Shown piece by piece: positions 1 through 13,442 of a DNA stretch of 64,000 nt. The DNA is from Nocardioides cremeus (GTDB lineage: Bacteria > Actinomycetota > Actinomycetes > Propionibacteriales > Nocardioidaceae). Under the pieces are notes generated by a model. The model was not told the DNA's origin, did no database searches, and saw only the letters and a program-made list of their open reading frames with translations. The stretch lies in NCBI RefSeq assembly GCF_030518195.1, contig NZ_JAULSC010000018.1, forward strand, positions 24,985 through 88,984, read 5' to 3'. Made by a program: the position numbers and the translations under genes. Within the stretch, counting starts at the first letter, position 1. Each line of letters opens with the position of its first letter.

Positions 1-1
1 G

Positions 2-823
2 GGCGACCCGTCCGACCGGCGGCGCTTCCTCGACGACCTGCTGGTGCTGCGCGCCCCCCGGCTGGCGGGGGTGCGCGCCGACTACGACCGGGTGCTGCGC
101 CAGCGCAACTCGCTGCTCAAGACCGCGGGCCAGGCGCGGCGCGGATCCTCCTCGCAGGAGGGGGCGCTGGCCACCTTGTCGGTGTGGGACGACCACCTGA
201 CCCGGGTCGGGGGCGAGCTGCTCGCCGAGCGCATCGCCCTCGTCGACGCGCTGCGGCCCTACCTGGCCCGCGCCTACCAGAGCGTGGCGCGCGGCGCCGG
301 CCGCGACGACGCCGAGCTGGAGTACCGCCCCAGCCTGGAGATCGACGGTGCCCGGTCGGCCGGTGAGCTCGCCGCGGCGCTGCTGGCCGAGGTGGAGCGC
401 CGGCGCGGCGACGAGCTCGACCGCGGCGTCTCGCTGGTGGGTCCGCACCGCGACGACCTGCTGCTCAGCCTGGGCCACGGCGCGGGCGCCGGTGCGGGCC
501 CCGGTGCCGGCCCTGACGACGAGCCGCAGGCCCCGCCTCGGCTGCCGGTGAAGGGCTACGCCTCCCACGGCGAGTCCTGGTCCTTCGCGCTGGCGCTGCG
601 ACTGGCGTCGTACGACCTGCTGCGCGACGACGGCGACGACCCGATCCTGATCCTCGACGACGTCTTCGCCGAGCTCGACACCGAGCGCCGCGAGCAGCTC
701 GCCGACCTGGTGGCCGGCGCCGAGCAGGTGCTGGTGACCGCGGCGGTGGCCGCCGACGTGCCGAAGGCGTTGGCCGGGGTGCGCTACCTCGTGGGCGGCG
801 GAGAGGTGCGTCGTGAGCCCTGA
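2..823 (+). CDS. recF: DNA replication/repair protein RecF (5'-truncated)
   Basis: RecF is a cytoplasmic SMC-like ATPase that loads RecA at ssDNA gaps. Only the C-terminal part is present, because the reading frame is open at the left edge from base 2. The fragment starts with the conserved [14 protein letters not shown] stretch, carries the signature-type [15 protein letters not shown] and ends with the Walker B/D-loop [12 protein letters not shown] Gly/Ala/Pro-rich insert ([12 protein letters not shown]) sits between [10 protein letters not shown] and the signature motif, a low-complexity expansion typical of high-GC genomes. The next gene starts 11 bases before the recF stop, so the two are translationally coupled. 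The gene order recF-DUF721-gyrB is the normal actinobacterial origin arrangement. Confidence 0.95.
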   Translation, partial: GDPSDRRRFLDDLLVLRAPRLAGVRADYDRVLRQRNSLLKTAGQARRGSSSQEGALATLSVWDDHLTRVGGELLAERIALVDALRPYLARAYQSVARGAGRDDAELEYRPSLEIDGARSAGELAAALLAEVERRRGDELDRGVSLVGPHRDDLLLSLGHGAGAGAGPGAGPDDEPQAPPRLPVKGYASHGESWSFALALRLASYDLLRDDGDDPILILDDVFAELDTERREQLADLVAGAEQVLVTAAVAADVPKALAGVRYLVGGGEVRREP

Positions 824-1388
824 GGCCCCGGAGGGTTCACCGGGTGAGGAGCAGGAGCCGCCCGGGCAGCCCACCGAGGAGCAGGAGCACCGGGCCGACG
901 GGCTCGACCTGGCCCGCCGCATCGCCCGGGCCACCGCGGGCGCGGGCGGGTCCCCGGCGCGACGCCGCAAGCCGCGACGCGCGGGGGGAGACACCTCCGG
1001 CAACAAGGGCTCCGGTTCGCACCCGGACGACCGCGACCCGCAGACCCTCGACGCGACCCTGGGCCGGCTGGTGGCCGACCACGGCTGGGAGCTCGACCTG
1101 CGGGTCCACGGCGTCTTCGGGCGCTGGGTGGAGATGGTGGGCGCCGAGGTGGCCGGGCACTGCACGCCCGAGTCGTTCGCCGACGGCCGGCTGGTGGTGC
1201 GCACCGACTCCACCGCCTGGGCCACCCAGCTGCGGCTGCTGGCGCCCTCCCTCGTACGCCGCCTCAACGAGGAGCTGGGCCACGGCACGGTGATCGTGAT
1301 CGAGGTGCTCGGCCCGCACCTGCCCACCTGGCGCAAGGGCCCGCGCTCGGTGCGCGACGGGAGGGGCCCGCGCGACACCTACGGCTGA
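813..1388 (+). CDS. DUF721/DciA-like protein
   Basis: 191 aa, GTG start overlapping the recF stop. The N-terminal 70 residues are charged and probably disordered. The C-terminal half ([18 protein letters not shown] to the end) is the DUF721 domain, with the typical [14 protein letters not shown] and [17 protein letters not shown] segments. DUF721 includes DciA, the ancestral loader/operator of the DnaB helicase. In actinobacteria this gene lies between recF and gyrB, as here. A role in replication initiation is inferred from family and position; no catalytic residues are known. Confidence 0.88.
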   Translation: MSPEAPEGSPGEEQEPPGQPTEEQEHRADGLDLARRIARATAGAGGSPARRRKPRRAGGDTSGNKGSGSHPDDRDPQTLDATLGRLVADHGWELDLRVHGVFGRWVEMVGAEVAGHCTPESFADGRLVVRTDSTAWATQLRLLAPSLVRRLNEELGHGTVIVIEVLGPHLPTWRKGPRSVRDGRGPRDTYG

Positions 1389-1555
1389 GCCGGGCCCGTC
1401 GTCGCGCCGCGGGGGCAGCTCCCGCACAGGCGATCTGGGGCCCTCTCGGTGGTACCCGTACCCGTCGACACCCCTGGGAGGCGCTCCCAGACACCTCCCT
1501 GCGGCCGTGACGGAGTCTTTTCGGCGTCGCGAGACCTGACACCTGGGGACGAAGC

Positions 1556-1584
1556 GTGTCCTGGGGCCCGCAGAGCGGTAGCAT
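1556..1584 (+). promoter_or_regulatory. Candidate gyrB promoter
   Basis: A TAGCAT hexamer at 1579-1584 fits an actinobacterial -10 box (TANNNT). A weak -35-like GTGTCC lies 17 bases upstream at 1556-1561. It sits about 70 bases before the gyrB GTG in the 269-base gap after the DUF721 gene. This is pattern recognition only. Confidence 0.3.
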
Positions 1585-1657
1585 GGCCCCCGGGTCGCCT
1601 CTGGCGACCCGACCCATGTCCTGGCTCGTCACACGAGCCTGCAACGAAGAGGTGGAC

Positions 1658-3811
<2,154 letters not shown>

Positions 3812-3865
3812 GTTTCTAGTCCAGATCTTAGACATTCGTAGAAGCGACGAGAGAGACACAGAGAC

Positions 3866-6660
<2,795 letters not shown>

Positions 6661-6661
<1 letters not shown>

Positions 6662-7353
6662 TGACCGAGCGATCCACCGAGTCCCGCTCGACCTCCGGGT
6701 CGAAGCCGGTCTCCCAGGGCGCCTCCAAGCCCGCCAAGAAGCCGGCCCCGGGGCCGGGCTCGAAGGGTTCCTCGGAATCGAAGGGTGCGACGGGGGCAAA
6801 GGGGTCGTCGGGCCCCTCGTCCGACGACACCGCGGCGCGCGCGCCGATCACCGAGCGGATCCAGGGGCGCGTCACCAAGGCGGCCGAGGAGCACAAGGCG
6901 AACCGGGAGGCCAAGAAGCAGGCCGCCAGCGCCGGCAGCGCCAAGCCCGCAGCACCCTCGGGCTCGAAGGGCACGCCCCGCGGCCCACGCCGGGCCCGGC
7001 TGCGGCTGACCCGGGTCGACCCCTGGTCGGTGATGAAGACGGCCTTCCTGCTCTCGGTGGCCTTCGGCATCGTCACGGTGGTCTCCGTGCTGATGGTGTG
7101 GACCGTGCTCGACGGCGCCGGGGTGTGGGAGTCGATCAACCGCACCGTGACCGACGTCGTGGGCCAGGAGAGCGCCTCCGACTTCGACGTCGAGAACTAC
7201 ATCGGCACCTCGCGGGTCATCGGCTTCACGATGCTGATCGCGGCCGTCGACGTGGTGCTGCTGACCGCGATCGCGACGCTGGGCGCGTTCCTCTACAACA
7301 TGGCCGCCGCGCTGCTCGGCGGCATCGAGGTCACCCTCGCCGAGGACAACTGA
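6661..7353 (+). CDS. DUF3566 membrane protein
   Basis: 230 aa, coupled to gyrA by a one-base overlap. Residues 1-115 are a Ser/Lys/Gly/Ala-rich cytoplasmic region that looks disordered. The DUF3566 domain follows (RRARLRLTRVDPWSVMKTAF onward), with two membrane segments, LLSVAFGIVTVVSVLMVWTV and VIGFTMLIAAVDVVLLTAIA. It is the positional and family equivalent of M. tuberculosis Rv0007, conserved after gyrA in actinobacteria. The function is unknown; a link to the envelope or division is inferred only from membrane topology and the neighbourhood. Confidence 0.85.
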
Positions 7354-7362
7354 GGCCACCCG

Positions 7363-7400
7363 GCCCTCGCCCGCACCGCGTTTTGTCCGCGCGCGAGGGC
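7363..7400 (+). terminator. Probable terminator of the gyrase operon
   Basis: Inverted repeat GCCCTCGC (7363-7370) / GCGAGGGC (7393-7400), with a loop containing a TTTT run, ten bases after the DUF3566 stop. There is no long T-tract, as is common in high-GC actinobacteria. Confidence 0.45.
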
Positions 7401-7471
7401 GTCGGGTAGTCTCCCCTCTCGGTCGTCCGGGTCCCTGACCCGTGCCGATCCCGCCGGCTGCTGCCGGTGTG

Positions 7472-7548
7472 GGGCCTATAGCTCAGACGGTTAGAGCGCT
7501 TCCCTGATAAGGAAGAGGTCACAGGTTCAAGTCCTGTTAGGCCCACCA
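7472..7548 (+). tRNA. tRNA-Ile(GAT)
   Basis: Cloverleaf by eye. The acceptor stem is GGGCCTA (7472-7478) / TAGGCCC (7538-7544), followed by A and an encoded CCA (7546-7548). The anticodon loop is CTGATAA with GAT at 7506-7508. The T-loop is GGTTCAAGTCC. It is the equivalent of ileT downstream of gyrA in mycobacteria. Confidence 0.96.
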
Positions 7549-7596
7549 CCACCCACGTCCCACCAGCGTGATCCGATCCGTGCCGGGAGGCTCGTC

Positions 7597-7722
7597 GTGA
7601 AGAAGATCCTGATGCTCCTGCTCGCCGCCGGTGGCGCCCTCGCGGCGAAGAAGAAGTACGACGAGTCGCAGGCCGAGCAGGCTCTGTGGGCCGAGGCGAC
7701 CGACCCGGTCGCGAAGGGCTGA
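7597..7722 (+). CDS. DLW-39 family small protein
   Basis: 41 aa ORF with a GTG start preceded by GGGAGG at 7584-7589. It encodes [20 protein letters not shown], a short hydrophobic/basic N-terminus, and then [13 protein letters not shown]. The length, the LW..ATD core and the position between tRNA-Ile and tRNA-Ala match the actinobacterial DLW-39 family. A single N-terminal membrane helix is likely. Its role is unknown. Confidence 0.8.
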   Translation: MKKILMLLLAAGGALAAKKKYDESQAEQALWAEATDPVAKG

Positions 7723-7737
7723 GCCCGACCCGTTCCA

Positions 7738-7813
7738 GGGGCCTTGGCGCAATTGGTAGCGCACCTGCTTTGCAAGCAGGGGGTTAGGGGTTCGAGTCCC
7801 CTAGGCTCCACCA
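7738..7813 (+). tRNA. tRNA-Ala(TGC)
   Basis: The acceptor stem is GGGGCCT (7738-7744) / AGGCTCC (7803-7809, one G-U pair), then A and an encoded CCA (7811-7813). The anticodon arm is CCTGC TTTGCAA GCAGG with TGC at 7771-7773. It lies 15 bases after the DLW-39 gene and is the equivalent of alaT. Confidence 0.96.
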
Positions 7814-7848
7814 CCGCTGCGTCCCTCCCGGGTGCTTGACTGGGTGTC

Positions 7849-9309
7849 GTGACGACACCGCCCGATGCCCAGCGCCTCGTCGAACAGCTGATGGCCGACC
7901 CCGGGTCCGCTGAGAGCCGGGCGCTCCTCGAGGGCCTCTTGGACGGCCGGGTGAGCAGCCTGCTCGAGAAGCTGCAGGCCGTCGAGGCCCCGAGGCTGCT
8001 GCCGGTCCCCGCCGAGGTCCGCGGGTTCCGGGTGCGCCTGGACCTGAGCGGGGCCGAGCCGCCGGTCTGGCGCCGGCTCGAGCTGCCGGGCGACCTCGAC
8101 CTGCCCGCGCTGCACGGCGTCATCCAGTCCGCGATGGGGTGGTACGACTGCCACCTGCACCGGTTCCGCACCGGCAGCGACCCACGCGCGCCCGGGTTCG
8201 TCACCAGCTTCGACGTCGAGGAGGGCGAGGAGGGCACGCTCGAGGACGGCGTGCGTCTCGACCAGCTGGTCGCGCAGCAGGGCGACCAGCTCTGGTACGA
8301 GTACGACTTCGGCGACGGCTGGGAGCACCGGCTGGTCGTCGAGGCGGTGCTCGACGAACCGCCCGCGGCGCCGCGCTGCACGGGCGGGCGGATGGCCTGC
8401 CCGCCCGAGGACTGCGGCGGGATCGGCGGCTACCAGGAGCTGGCGGCCTGGGTGCGCAGCGGGTACGACGCGGCACACCTGCCCGCAGCCTTTGACGGGC
8501 CCGCCCACGCGCACTCCTGGCTGCCCGACGACTGGGACCCCGACGCCTTCGACCCGGCACGGGTGGACCTCGCGCTCGCCGCGGCGGCAGCCGAGCCGGC
8601 CGCCGTCACCGGCGAGCTGGCATCGCTGGTCGAGGAGCTCGAGCGTCACGGCTCCCACCAGCTCAGGGAGGTGCTGGCCCGGCCGCTGTCGCACGGTCCC
8701 ACCGACGTCGGCGACGAGCAGGCGGCACGGCTCACCGGAACCTACCGCACCTTCCTCGACGTCATCGGTGACGGCGTGATGCTGACCGCGGCCGGCTACC
8801 TGCCGCCGGCGGTGGTCGAGCAGCTGGCGGACCGGCTGGGGGTGAGCGAGTGGTGGTTCGGCCGGGCGAACCGGGAGGACCTGACCTTCCCCGTCGCCCA
8901 CGTCCGCACCGCCGCCCGGGCCCTGGGCCTGGTCAGCCTGCGCAAGGGCCGGCTCTCGCCGACGGCTGCCGCTCGACGCCTGGGCGCGGACCCCCAGGCT
9001 CTCCGGTGCCACGTGGTGAGCCGGCTCCCGCTCGGCACCAGCGACGCGGACCGGCAGGCCGGCTGGATGGCCCTGGCCGTGGCCGGCAGCGGCGTACCGG
9101 CCGGGCAGTGGCGCGGCGAGGTCACCCTGCTGCTGCACGCCCTCGGGTGGCGCGACGGTGACGACCGGGTCTCCCCGCCGCCAGCACACAGCCCGACTCT
9201 CGACGTCCTCGAGCACCTGGCCGGGGGACCGGGTGTGCGCACCCACCACCTGCAGGAGGTGGACCCGGCGGTGGCCGCCACCGCCCGCGCGGTCACCGCG
9301 CCGAGGTAG
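7849..9309 (+). CDS. Plasmid pRiA4b ORF-3-like / IS1096 passenger-like protein
   Basis: 486 aa, GTG start 35 bases after tRNA-Ala. Residues about 57-250 match the plasmid pRiA4b ORF-3 fold family: LDLSGAEPPVWRRLELPGD, MGWYDCHLHRF, then YEYDFGDGWEH and the Cys-containing CTGGRMACPPEDCGG with GGYQEL. The remaining C-terminal 230 residues look like a helical domain found in longer actinobacterial members. Members of this family are sometimes carried on mobile elements, but no transposase or terminal repeat is visible here. The biochemical function is unknown. Confidence 0.8.
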   Translation: MTTPPDAQRLVEQLMADPGSAESRALLEGLLDGRVSSLLEKLQAVEAPRLLPVPAEVRGFRVRLDLSGAEPPVWRRLELPGDLDLPALHGVIQSAMGWYDCHLHRFRTGSDPRAPGFVTSFDVEEGEEGTLEDGVRLDQLVAQQGDQLWYEYDFGDGWEHRLVVEAVLDEPPAAPRCTGGRMACPPEDCGGIGGYQELAAWVRSGYDAAHLPAAFDGPAHAHSWLPDDWDPDAFDPARVDLALAAAAAEPAAVTGELASLVEELERHGSHQLREVLARPLSHGPTDVGDEQAARLTGTYRTFLDVIGDGVMLTAAGYLPPAVVEQLADRLGVSEWWFGRANREDLTFPVAHVRTAARALGLVSLRKGRLSPTAAARRLGADPQALRCHVVSRLPLGTSDADRQAGWMALAVAGSGVPAGQWRGEVTLLLHALGWRDGDDRVSPPPAHSPTLDVLEHLAGGPGVRTHHLQEVDPAVAATARAVTAPR

Positions 9310-9314
9310 AGGAG

Positions 9315-9327
9315 CTGGCGCCGGCTC
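9315..9327 (+). repeat. Dispersed 13-mer CTGGCGCCGGCTC, copy 1
   Basis: This 13-base sequence, built from overlapping GGCGCC and GCCGGC palindromes, occurs in three intergenic positions of the window (here, 13430-13442 and 51868-51880), each within 15 bases of a stop codon. Confidence 0.5.
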
Positions 9328-9392
9328 GTGGGCCGGGTCGCATTCAGGGGATCCGCGCGTGGGTCGGGACGGGCGGTGGCAGACTCTGCGCC

Positions 9393-10298
9393 GTGCTCTC
9401 TCGACCGGTCCTGGCGCTCGCTGCTGCCCTCGTGGCGCTGAGCGGCTGCAGCAGCCCGATCGAGGCGCCCGACGCGAACGAGCCGGCGGTGCCGCTGGCT
9501 ACCCCGGCGGTCGAGCAGCAGCGCCCGCCGGCGGCGCGGGTCGTGCTCGACTACGTGCCCGCCGACGTCGCCCGCGTCACGGTCACCGACTACGAGCAGG
9601 TGGCCCTGCAGCTGGGGGTCGTCGACCTGGCCAGCGAGCTGGACGCCGGCGAGCGGGCCGACTTCTGGCGCCGGGCCGAGACCGAGACGGTGCTGCTCGC
9701 CGACGGGCTGCTGCGCCCGGTGCAGGAGCGGCTGCAGCGCGACTTCTCCATCGGCCAGGAGGACGTGCGGTGGGAGGCACGACTCTTCGACGACGCCGGT
9801 CGCGAGGTCGGCTTCGTCCAGTCGTGGGCCGCGATCATCGATCCCGCCGTGCTGCGACGAGCCGTCGATGCGGGCGTCGGCCCGCTGCGCGGGGCCACGG
9901 TGCTGGCCGAGGAGAGCCTCGTGCTCTCGGGCGTGGCCGAGCAGGTCGAGGAGCCCTGGGGTGGCGACCTGGTCGACCCGCTGGTGGACGGCCCCGCCAC
10001 CTCGACGTACCTCGAGCTGGGGTGTGTCGACGAGCAGGGGCCCGACACCCTCGACGAGCTCGAGGCCTACACCGTCTCCTTCGGCAGCGTGCTCGCCACC
10101 GCCCGCCTGGGCGACGGTCGCAGCGACCTCTTCGACCGCATCGAGACCGCAGCGGGCGACGACTCCTTCTCGGAGGTGTTCACCGGCGGTGCGGCCGACC
10201 CCTCCAACGGCCGGCTGGGCTACGAGGTCGTCTCGCCGCCCCGTGCCGCCGCCCTCACGCTGCGCCGGGCGCTGCCGTTCGCGGCCTGCGCCGGCTGA
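9393..10298 (+). CDS. Putative lipoprotein of unknown function
   Basis: 301 aa, GTG start. The N-terminus is a lipoprotein signal peptide, MLSRPVLALAAALVALSGC, with lipobox LSGC at Cys19 followed by SSP. The mature part is acidic with no recognised domain; phrases such as VVLDYVPADVARVTVTDYEQ suggest a folded extracellular domain, and AACAG is at the C-terminus. The same general type of lipoprotein (a conserved 'VTVTDY' segment) occurs in other Nocardioidaceae, as far as I can judge. It stands alone, 46 bases before the SURF1 gene. The function is unknown. Confidence 0.7.
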   Translation: MLSRPVLALAAALVALSGCSSPIEAPDANEPAVPLATPAVEQQRPPAARVVLDYVPADVARVTVTDYEQVALQLGVVDLASELDAGERADFWRRAETETVLLADGLLRPVQERLQRDFSIGQEDVRWEARLFDDAGREVGFVQSWAAIIDPAVLRRAVDAGVGPLRGATVLAEESLVLSGVAEQVEEPWGGDLVDPLVDGPATSTYLELGCVDEQGPDTLDELEAYTVSFGSVLATARLGDGRSDLFDRIETAAGDDSFSEVFTGGAADPSNGRLGYEVVSPPRAAALTLRRALPFAACAG

Positions 10299-10344
10299 GG
10301 ACCTCGCGGGGCCCGGGTGCCCGCCGCCCTCCTATCCTGGGAGG

Positions 10345-11139
10345 GTGAAGACGGCCCTGGCACCGCGCTACTGGGGCGCGCACCTCCTGGCGCTCGTGCT
10401 GGTGGCCGCCGCCTCCGGCCTGGGCTGGTGGCAGTACGCCGCCTACCAGGCGCAGCAGGAGGCCGAGGCCCGCGACCTGACCCGCGCCGAGCCGGTGGCG
10501 CTGGCTGAGGTGATGGGCCCCGACGACCCGTTCCCGGCCCCGTCCGTCGGCCAGCCGGTCGCCGTCGAGGGCACCTGGGTGCCCGGGGGCACCGTCTACG
10601 TCGAGGGCCGCGAGCACGACGGCGCCGACGGCTACTGGGTGCTCACGCCGCTCGCGGTCGGGGGCCCCGACGCGCCGGCGCTGCCGGTGGTGCGCGGCTG
10701 GGTGGCCTCCCCGAGCGATGCCACCGCCCCGCCCGAGGGCGCCGGATCCGTCCAGGGCTGGCTGCAGCCCGCCGAGGGCACCGGCGTCGCCGACGTCGAC
10801 CGCAGCGACGACGTCGTGCCGCAGGTGCGCACCGCCGACCTGATCCAGCACGTCGAGCAGGACCTCTACGGCGCCTACGCCGTCGTCGACCACGACGCCG
10901 CGGCCAACGCCGCCCTGGTCGACGCCGACGCCCTCGAGCCGGCCGACCTGGCGGCGCTGCCCCGGGCCGCGGGCTCCACCGGCCTGCGCAACCTGCTCTA
11001 CGCCCTGGAGTGGGTTCTCTTCGGCGCGTTCGCCGGGTTCGTGTGGTGGCGCTACGTGCGCGACCTCACCCGGGCACCCACCGAGGCGGCACCGAGCGCG
11101 GACGAGCCCGAGGACCGCCCGGTAGCGTCGAGCCCGTGA
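10345..11139 (+). CDS. SURF1 family cytochrome oxidase assembly protein
   Basis: 264 aa with the SURF1 layout: an N-terminal membrane helix (HLLALVLVAAASGLGWWQY) with the GWWQ signature, an extracytoplasmic domain (GTWVPGGTVYVEGREHDG, GYWVLTPL, VVRGWVASP) and a C-terminal helix (YALEWVLFGAFAGFVWWRYV). SURF1 proteins help insert heme a into cytochrome c oxidase subunit I. The GTG at 10345 is preceded by GGGAGG. The reading frame is open far upstream, but that part overlaps the lipoprotein gene. The stop overlaps the next GTG by 4 bases. Confidence 0.9.
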   Translation: MKTALAPRYWGAHLLALVLVAAASGLGWWQYAAYQAQQEAEARDLTRAEPVALAEVMGPDDPFPAPSVGQPVAVEGTWVPGGTVYVEGREHDGADGYWVLTPLAVGGPDAPALPVVRGWVASPSDATAPPEGAGSVQGWLQPAEGTGVADVDRSDDVVPQVRTADLIQHVEQDLYGAYAVVDHDAAANAALVDADALEPADLAALPRAAGSTGLRNLLYALEWVLFGAFAGFVWWRYVRDLTRAPTEAAPSADEPEDRPVASSP

Positions 11140-11525
11140 ACGACGAGCTGCGCGCCCCGCTGGCGGCGTACCGGGTGATGGCCACGATCGTGGGAGTGCT
11201 CCTGGTGGTGCTGGTCCTGATCGGCCTGCCGCTGCACTACGGCTACCTGGTCTCCGACGCCGCGTGGCTGGCCGAGGGCAGCGGCAGCGGCTGGCAGCTG
11301 GGCTCCGACATCTCCGCCTACCTGGGCGTCGCCCACGGCTGGCTCTACATGATCTTCCTCTTCTGCGCCTTCTGGCTCTCGCGTCGCGCCGAGTGGGAGA
11401 TCGGCTTCACCGCGGTGACCCTGGCCTCCGGCACGGTGCCGCTGCTCAGCTTCTGGGCCGAGCACCGGGCCACCCGCCGGGTGCGCGCGCTGCAGCGCAG
11501 CGACGCGGCGGCCGCGAGCCGCTGA
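11136..11525 (+). CDS. DUF3817 integral membrane protein
   Basis: 129 aa, translationally coupled to the SURF1 gene (GTGA overlap). It has three hydrophobic segments: YRVMATIVGVLLVVLVLIGL, VAHGWLYMIFLFCAFWLS and IGFTAVTLASGTVPLLSFWA. The HGWLY and PLLSFWAEH motifs are typical of DUF3817, which is often paired with SURF1 genes in actinobacteria. The function is unknown. Confidence 0.85.
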   Translation: MNDELRAPLAAYRVMATIVGVLLVVLVLIGLPLHYGYLVSDAAWLAEGSGSGWQLGSDISAYLGVAHGWLYMIFLFCAFWLSRRAEWEIGFTAVTLASGTVPLLSFWAEHRATRRVRALQRSDAAAASR

Positions 11526-11547
11526 CGAGCACGTCGAGGAGGAGCAG

Positions 11548-12387
11548 ATGACCACCGCGTTCGTCCTCGGCGGCGGCGGCGCGCTGGGTGCCGTCGAGGT
11601 GGGCATGCTGGCCGCCCTCCTCGAGCGCGACGTGCGCCCCGACCTGGTGCTGGGCACCTCGGTGGGTGCCATCAACGGCGCGTTCCTTGCCCAGGACCCC
11701 GGCCCCGACGTCGTCGAGCGGCTCACCGGGCTGTGGCGCTCGGTGGCCGCCAACCGGCACGAGGTGTACGGCGACCGGCCGCTGCGCAGCGTGCGGCGCG
11801 CGGTCGCGACCGGCACCCACCTCTACTCGGCCCGGCCACTGACCACCCGGCTGCGCGAGGAGATCGGCGACGTCGACTTCGCCGACCTCGCCGTGCGCCT
11901 GCAGGTGTGCGCGGCCAGCATCGAACGCGCCGCCGAGCACTGGTTCGACTCGGGCCCGGTCGTCGACGCCGTCGTCGCCAGCGCCGCGGTGCCGGGGCTG
12001 CTGCCGCCCGCCCGGGTCGGTGACGAGCACTTCCTCGACGGCGGCATCGTCAACTCGGTGCCCGTGGCCCGCGCCCACCAGCTGGGCGCCACCCGGATCT
12101 TCGTGCTCCAGGTCGGTCGCGTCGACCGGCCGCTGCAGCCGCCGCGGCGGCCCTGGGAGGTCGCCAGGGTCTCCTTCGAGGTCGCCCGCCGGCACCGGAT
12201 GAACCGCGAGCTGGCCGAGCTGCCTCCCGAGGTGGAGGCCCACGTGCTGCCCGCCCGCGGCACCTCGGCGCGCGACGACTCCGTGCGGGCCGGCACCGAC
12301 TTCCGCGACGTCGAGCGCCGCATCGAGCTGACCCGGGTGGCCAGCGGCGAGTACCTCGACGCGCTGGGTCTCCCGGGTCCGGGCTGA
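11548..12387 (+). CDS. Patatin-like phospholipase
   Basis: 279 aa. It has the patatin fold signatures: the oxyanion loop LGGGGALGAVEVG, the nucleophile elbow GTSVG (Ser near 42) and the catalytic Asp in DGGIVNSVP. The expected activity is acyl hydrolysis of phospholipids or related esters through a Ser-Asp dyad. There is no signal peptide. GAGGAGGAG lies 8 bases before the ATG. It is followed 20 bases later by a PlsC-like acyltransferase, suggesting a small lipid-remodelling pair. Confidence 0.88.
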   Translation: MTTAFVLGGGGALGAVEVGMLAALLERDVRPDLVLGTSVGAINGAFLAQDPGPDVVERLTGLWRSVAANRHEVYGDRPLRSVRRAVATGTHLYSARPLTTRLREEIGDVDFADLAVRLQVCAASIERAAEHWFDSGPVVDAVVASAAVPGLLPPARVGDEHFLDGGIVNSVPVARAHQLGATRIFVLQVGRVDRPLQPPRRPWEVARVSFEVARRHRMNRELAELPPEVEAHVLPARGTSARDDSVRAGTDFRDVERRIELTRVASGEYLDALGLPGPG

Positions 12388-12407
12388 GCGGCTGACATGA
12401 TCGCGGC

Positions 12408-13427
12408 GTGAGCATCCTGCGCCGCGCCGTCACGGCGCCCCTGGTGGTGCTCCTGACCGTGCTGGTCTGGGTCAGCCTGCCGCTGTGGCTGATCGGCGCC
12501 GCGGCGCTCTCACCGTTCGTGCCGGGGCGCTGGCGGGCGCTGCGCCTGACCTGGCTGCTGGTGGTCGCGCTCACCGTCGAGACGCTGCTGCTGGCGGTGC
12601 TGCTGGGCATGTGGCTGGCCAGCGGCTTCGGGGCGCGGCTGCGGTCGGCGTACTGGGAGGGCGTGCACTACGACCTGGTGCAGGGCACGATGTGGGTGCT
12701 CTTCAGCGAGGCCCGGCGGGTGCTGAGGCTGAGCATCGAGACCCAGGGCCCCGCCCCCGACGCGCACCCCGGGGTGCCGCTGCTGGTCTGCTGCCGCCAC
12801 GCCGGCCCGGGCGACTCGTTCACGCTCGTGCACGCGCTGATGGACTGGTACGACCGCGAGCCCCGGGTGGTGCTCAAGGACACCCTGGCCTGGGATCCGG
12901 TGGTCGGCACCCTGCTGCGCCGCCTGCCCGCTCGCGCGATCAGCCCCGGCTCGGGCGAGGACCTCGAGACCCAGATCGCCGAGCTGGCGACCGGGCTCGA
13001 CCGCGACGACGCGTTCGTGATCTTCCCCGAGGGCGGCAACTTCACCCAGGCGCGCCGCGACCGCGCCATCGAGCGGCTCGACGGGCTCGGGCTGCACGCG
13101 ATGGCGCGCCGGGCCGAGACGATGATCCACGTGCTGGCCCCGCGCCCCGGCGGGGTGCTGGCCGCGCTCGACGCCGCCCCGGAGGCCGACGTGGTGATGG
13201 TGGCCCACACCGGGCTCGACCACCTGCTGACGATCGGCGACCTGTGGCGCGAGCTGCCGATGGACAAGCGCCTGGTGATGCGCTGGTGGCAGGTGCCGCG
13301 CGAGGAGATCCCCGCGGGTCGCGAGGAGCGGATCGCGTGGCTCTACGACTGGTGGCAGCGCATCGACGACTGGGTCGAGCAGCACCGGCCGGAGGAGATG
13401 TCCTCCGGCCGGGCCGCCCGTCGCTGA
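12408..13427 (+). CDS. PlsC-like 1-acyl-glycerol-3-phosphate acyltransferase family protein
   Basis: 339 aa. Two hydrophobic N-terminal segments (LVVLLTVLVWVSLPLWLIG; LTWLLVVALTVETLLLAVLL) are followed by a glycerolipid acyltransferase domain with HAGPGD (HX4D motif, near residue 130) and FPEGGNFT as the phosphate-binding block. It resembles actinobacterial membrane acyltransferases that differ from classical PlsC, so the exact acceptor is uncertain. A 10-bp-stem hairpin is encoded inside the last codons. The next gene is convergent, with only a 13-base gap. Confidence 0.82.
   Translation: MSILRRAVTAPLVVLLTVLVWVSLPLWLIGAAALSPFVPGRWRALRLTWLLVVALTVETLLLAVLLGMWLASGFGARLRSAYWEGVHYDLVQGTMWVLFSEARRVLRLSIETQGPAPDAHPGVPLLVCCRHAGPGDSFTLVHALMDWYDREPRVVLKDTLAWDPVVGTLLRRLPARAISPGSGEDLETQIAELATGLDRDDAFVIFPEGGNFTQARRDRAIERLDGLGLHAMARRAETMIHVLAPRPGGVLAALDAAPEADVVMVAHTGLDHLLTIGDLWRELPMDKRLVMRWWQVPREEIPAGREERIAWLYDWWQRIDDWVEQHRPEEMSSGRAARR
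13387..13410 (+). terminator. Hairpin terminator embedded in the CDS end
   Basis: Perfect 10-bp stem GGCCGGAGGA (13387-13396) / TCCTCCGGCC (13401-13410) with a GATG loop. It lies inside the last 14 codons of the acyltransferase gene, where the convergent gap is too short for a separate terminator. Confidence 0.5.
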
Positions 13428-13429
13428 TC

Positions 13430-13442
13430 CTGGCGCCGGCTC
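13430..13442 (+). repeat. Dispersed 13-mer CTGGCGCCGGCTC, copy 2
   Basis: Same 13-mer as at 9315-9327 and 51868-51880. Here it fills the 13-base gap between two convergent genes and overlaps the minus-strand stop codon. Confidence 0.5.
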
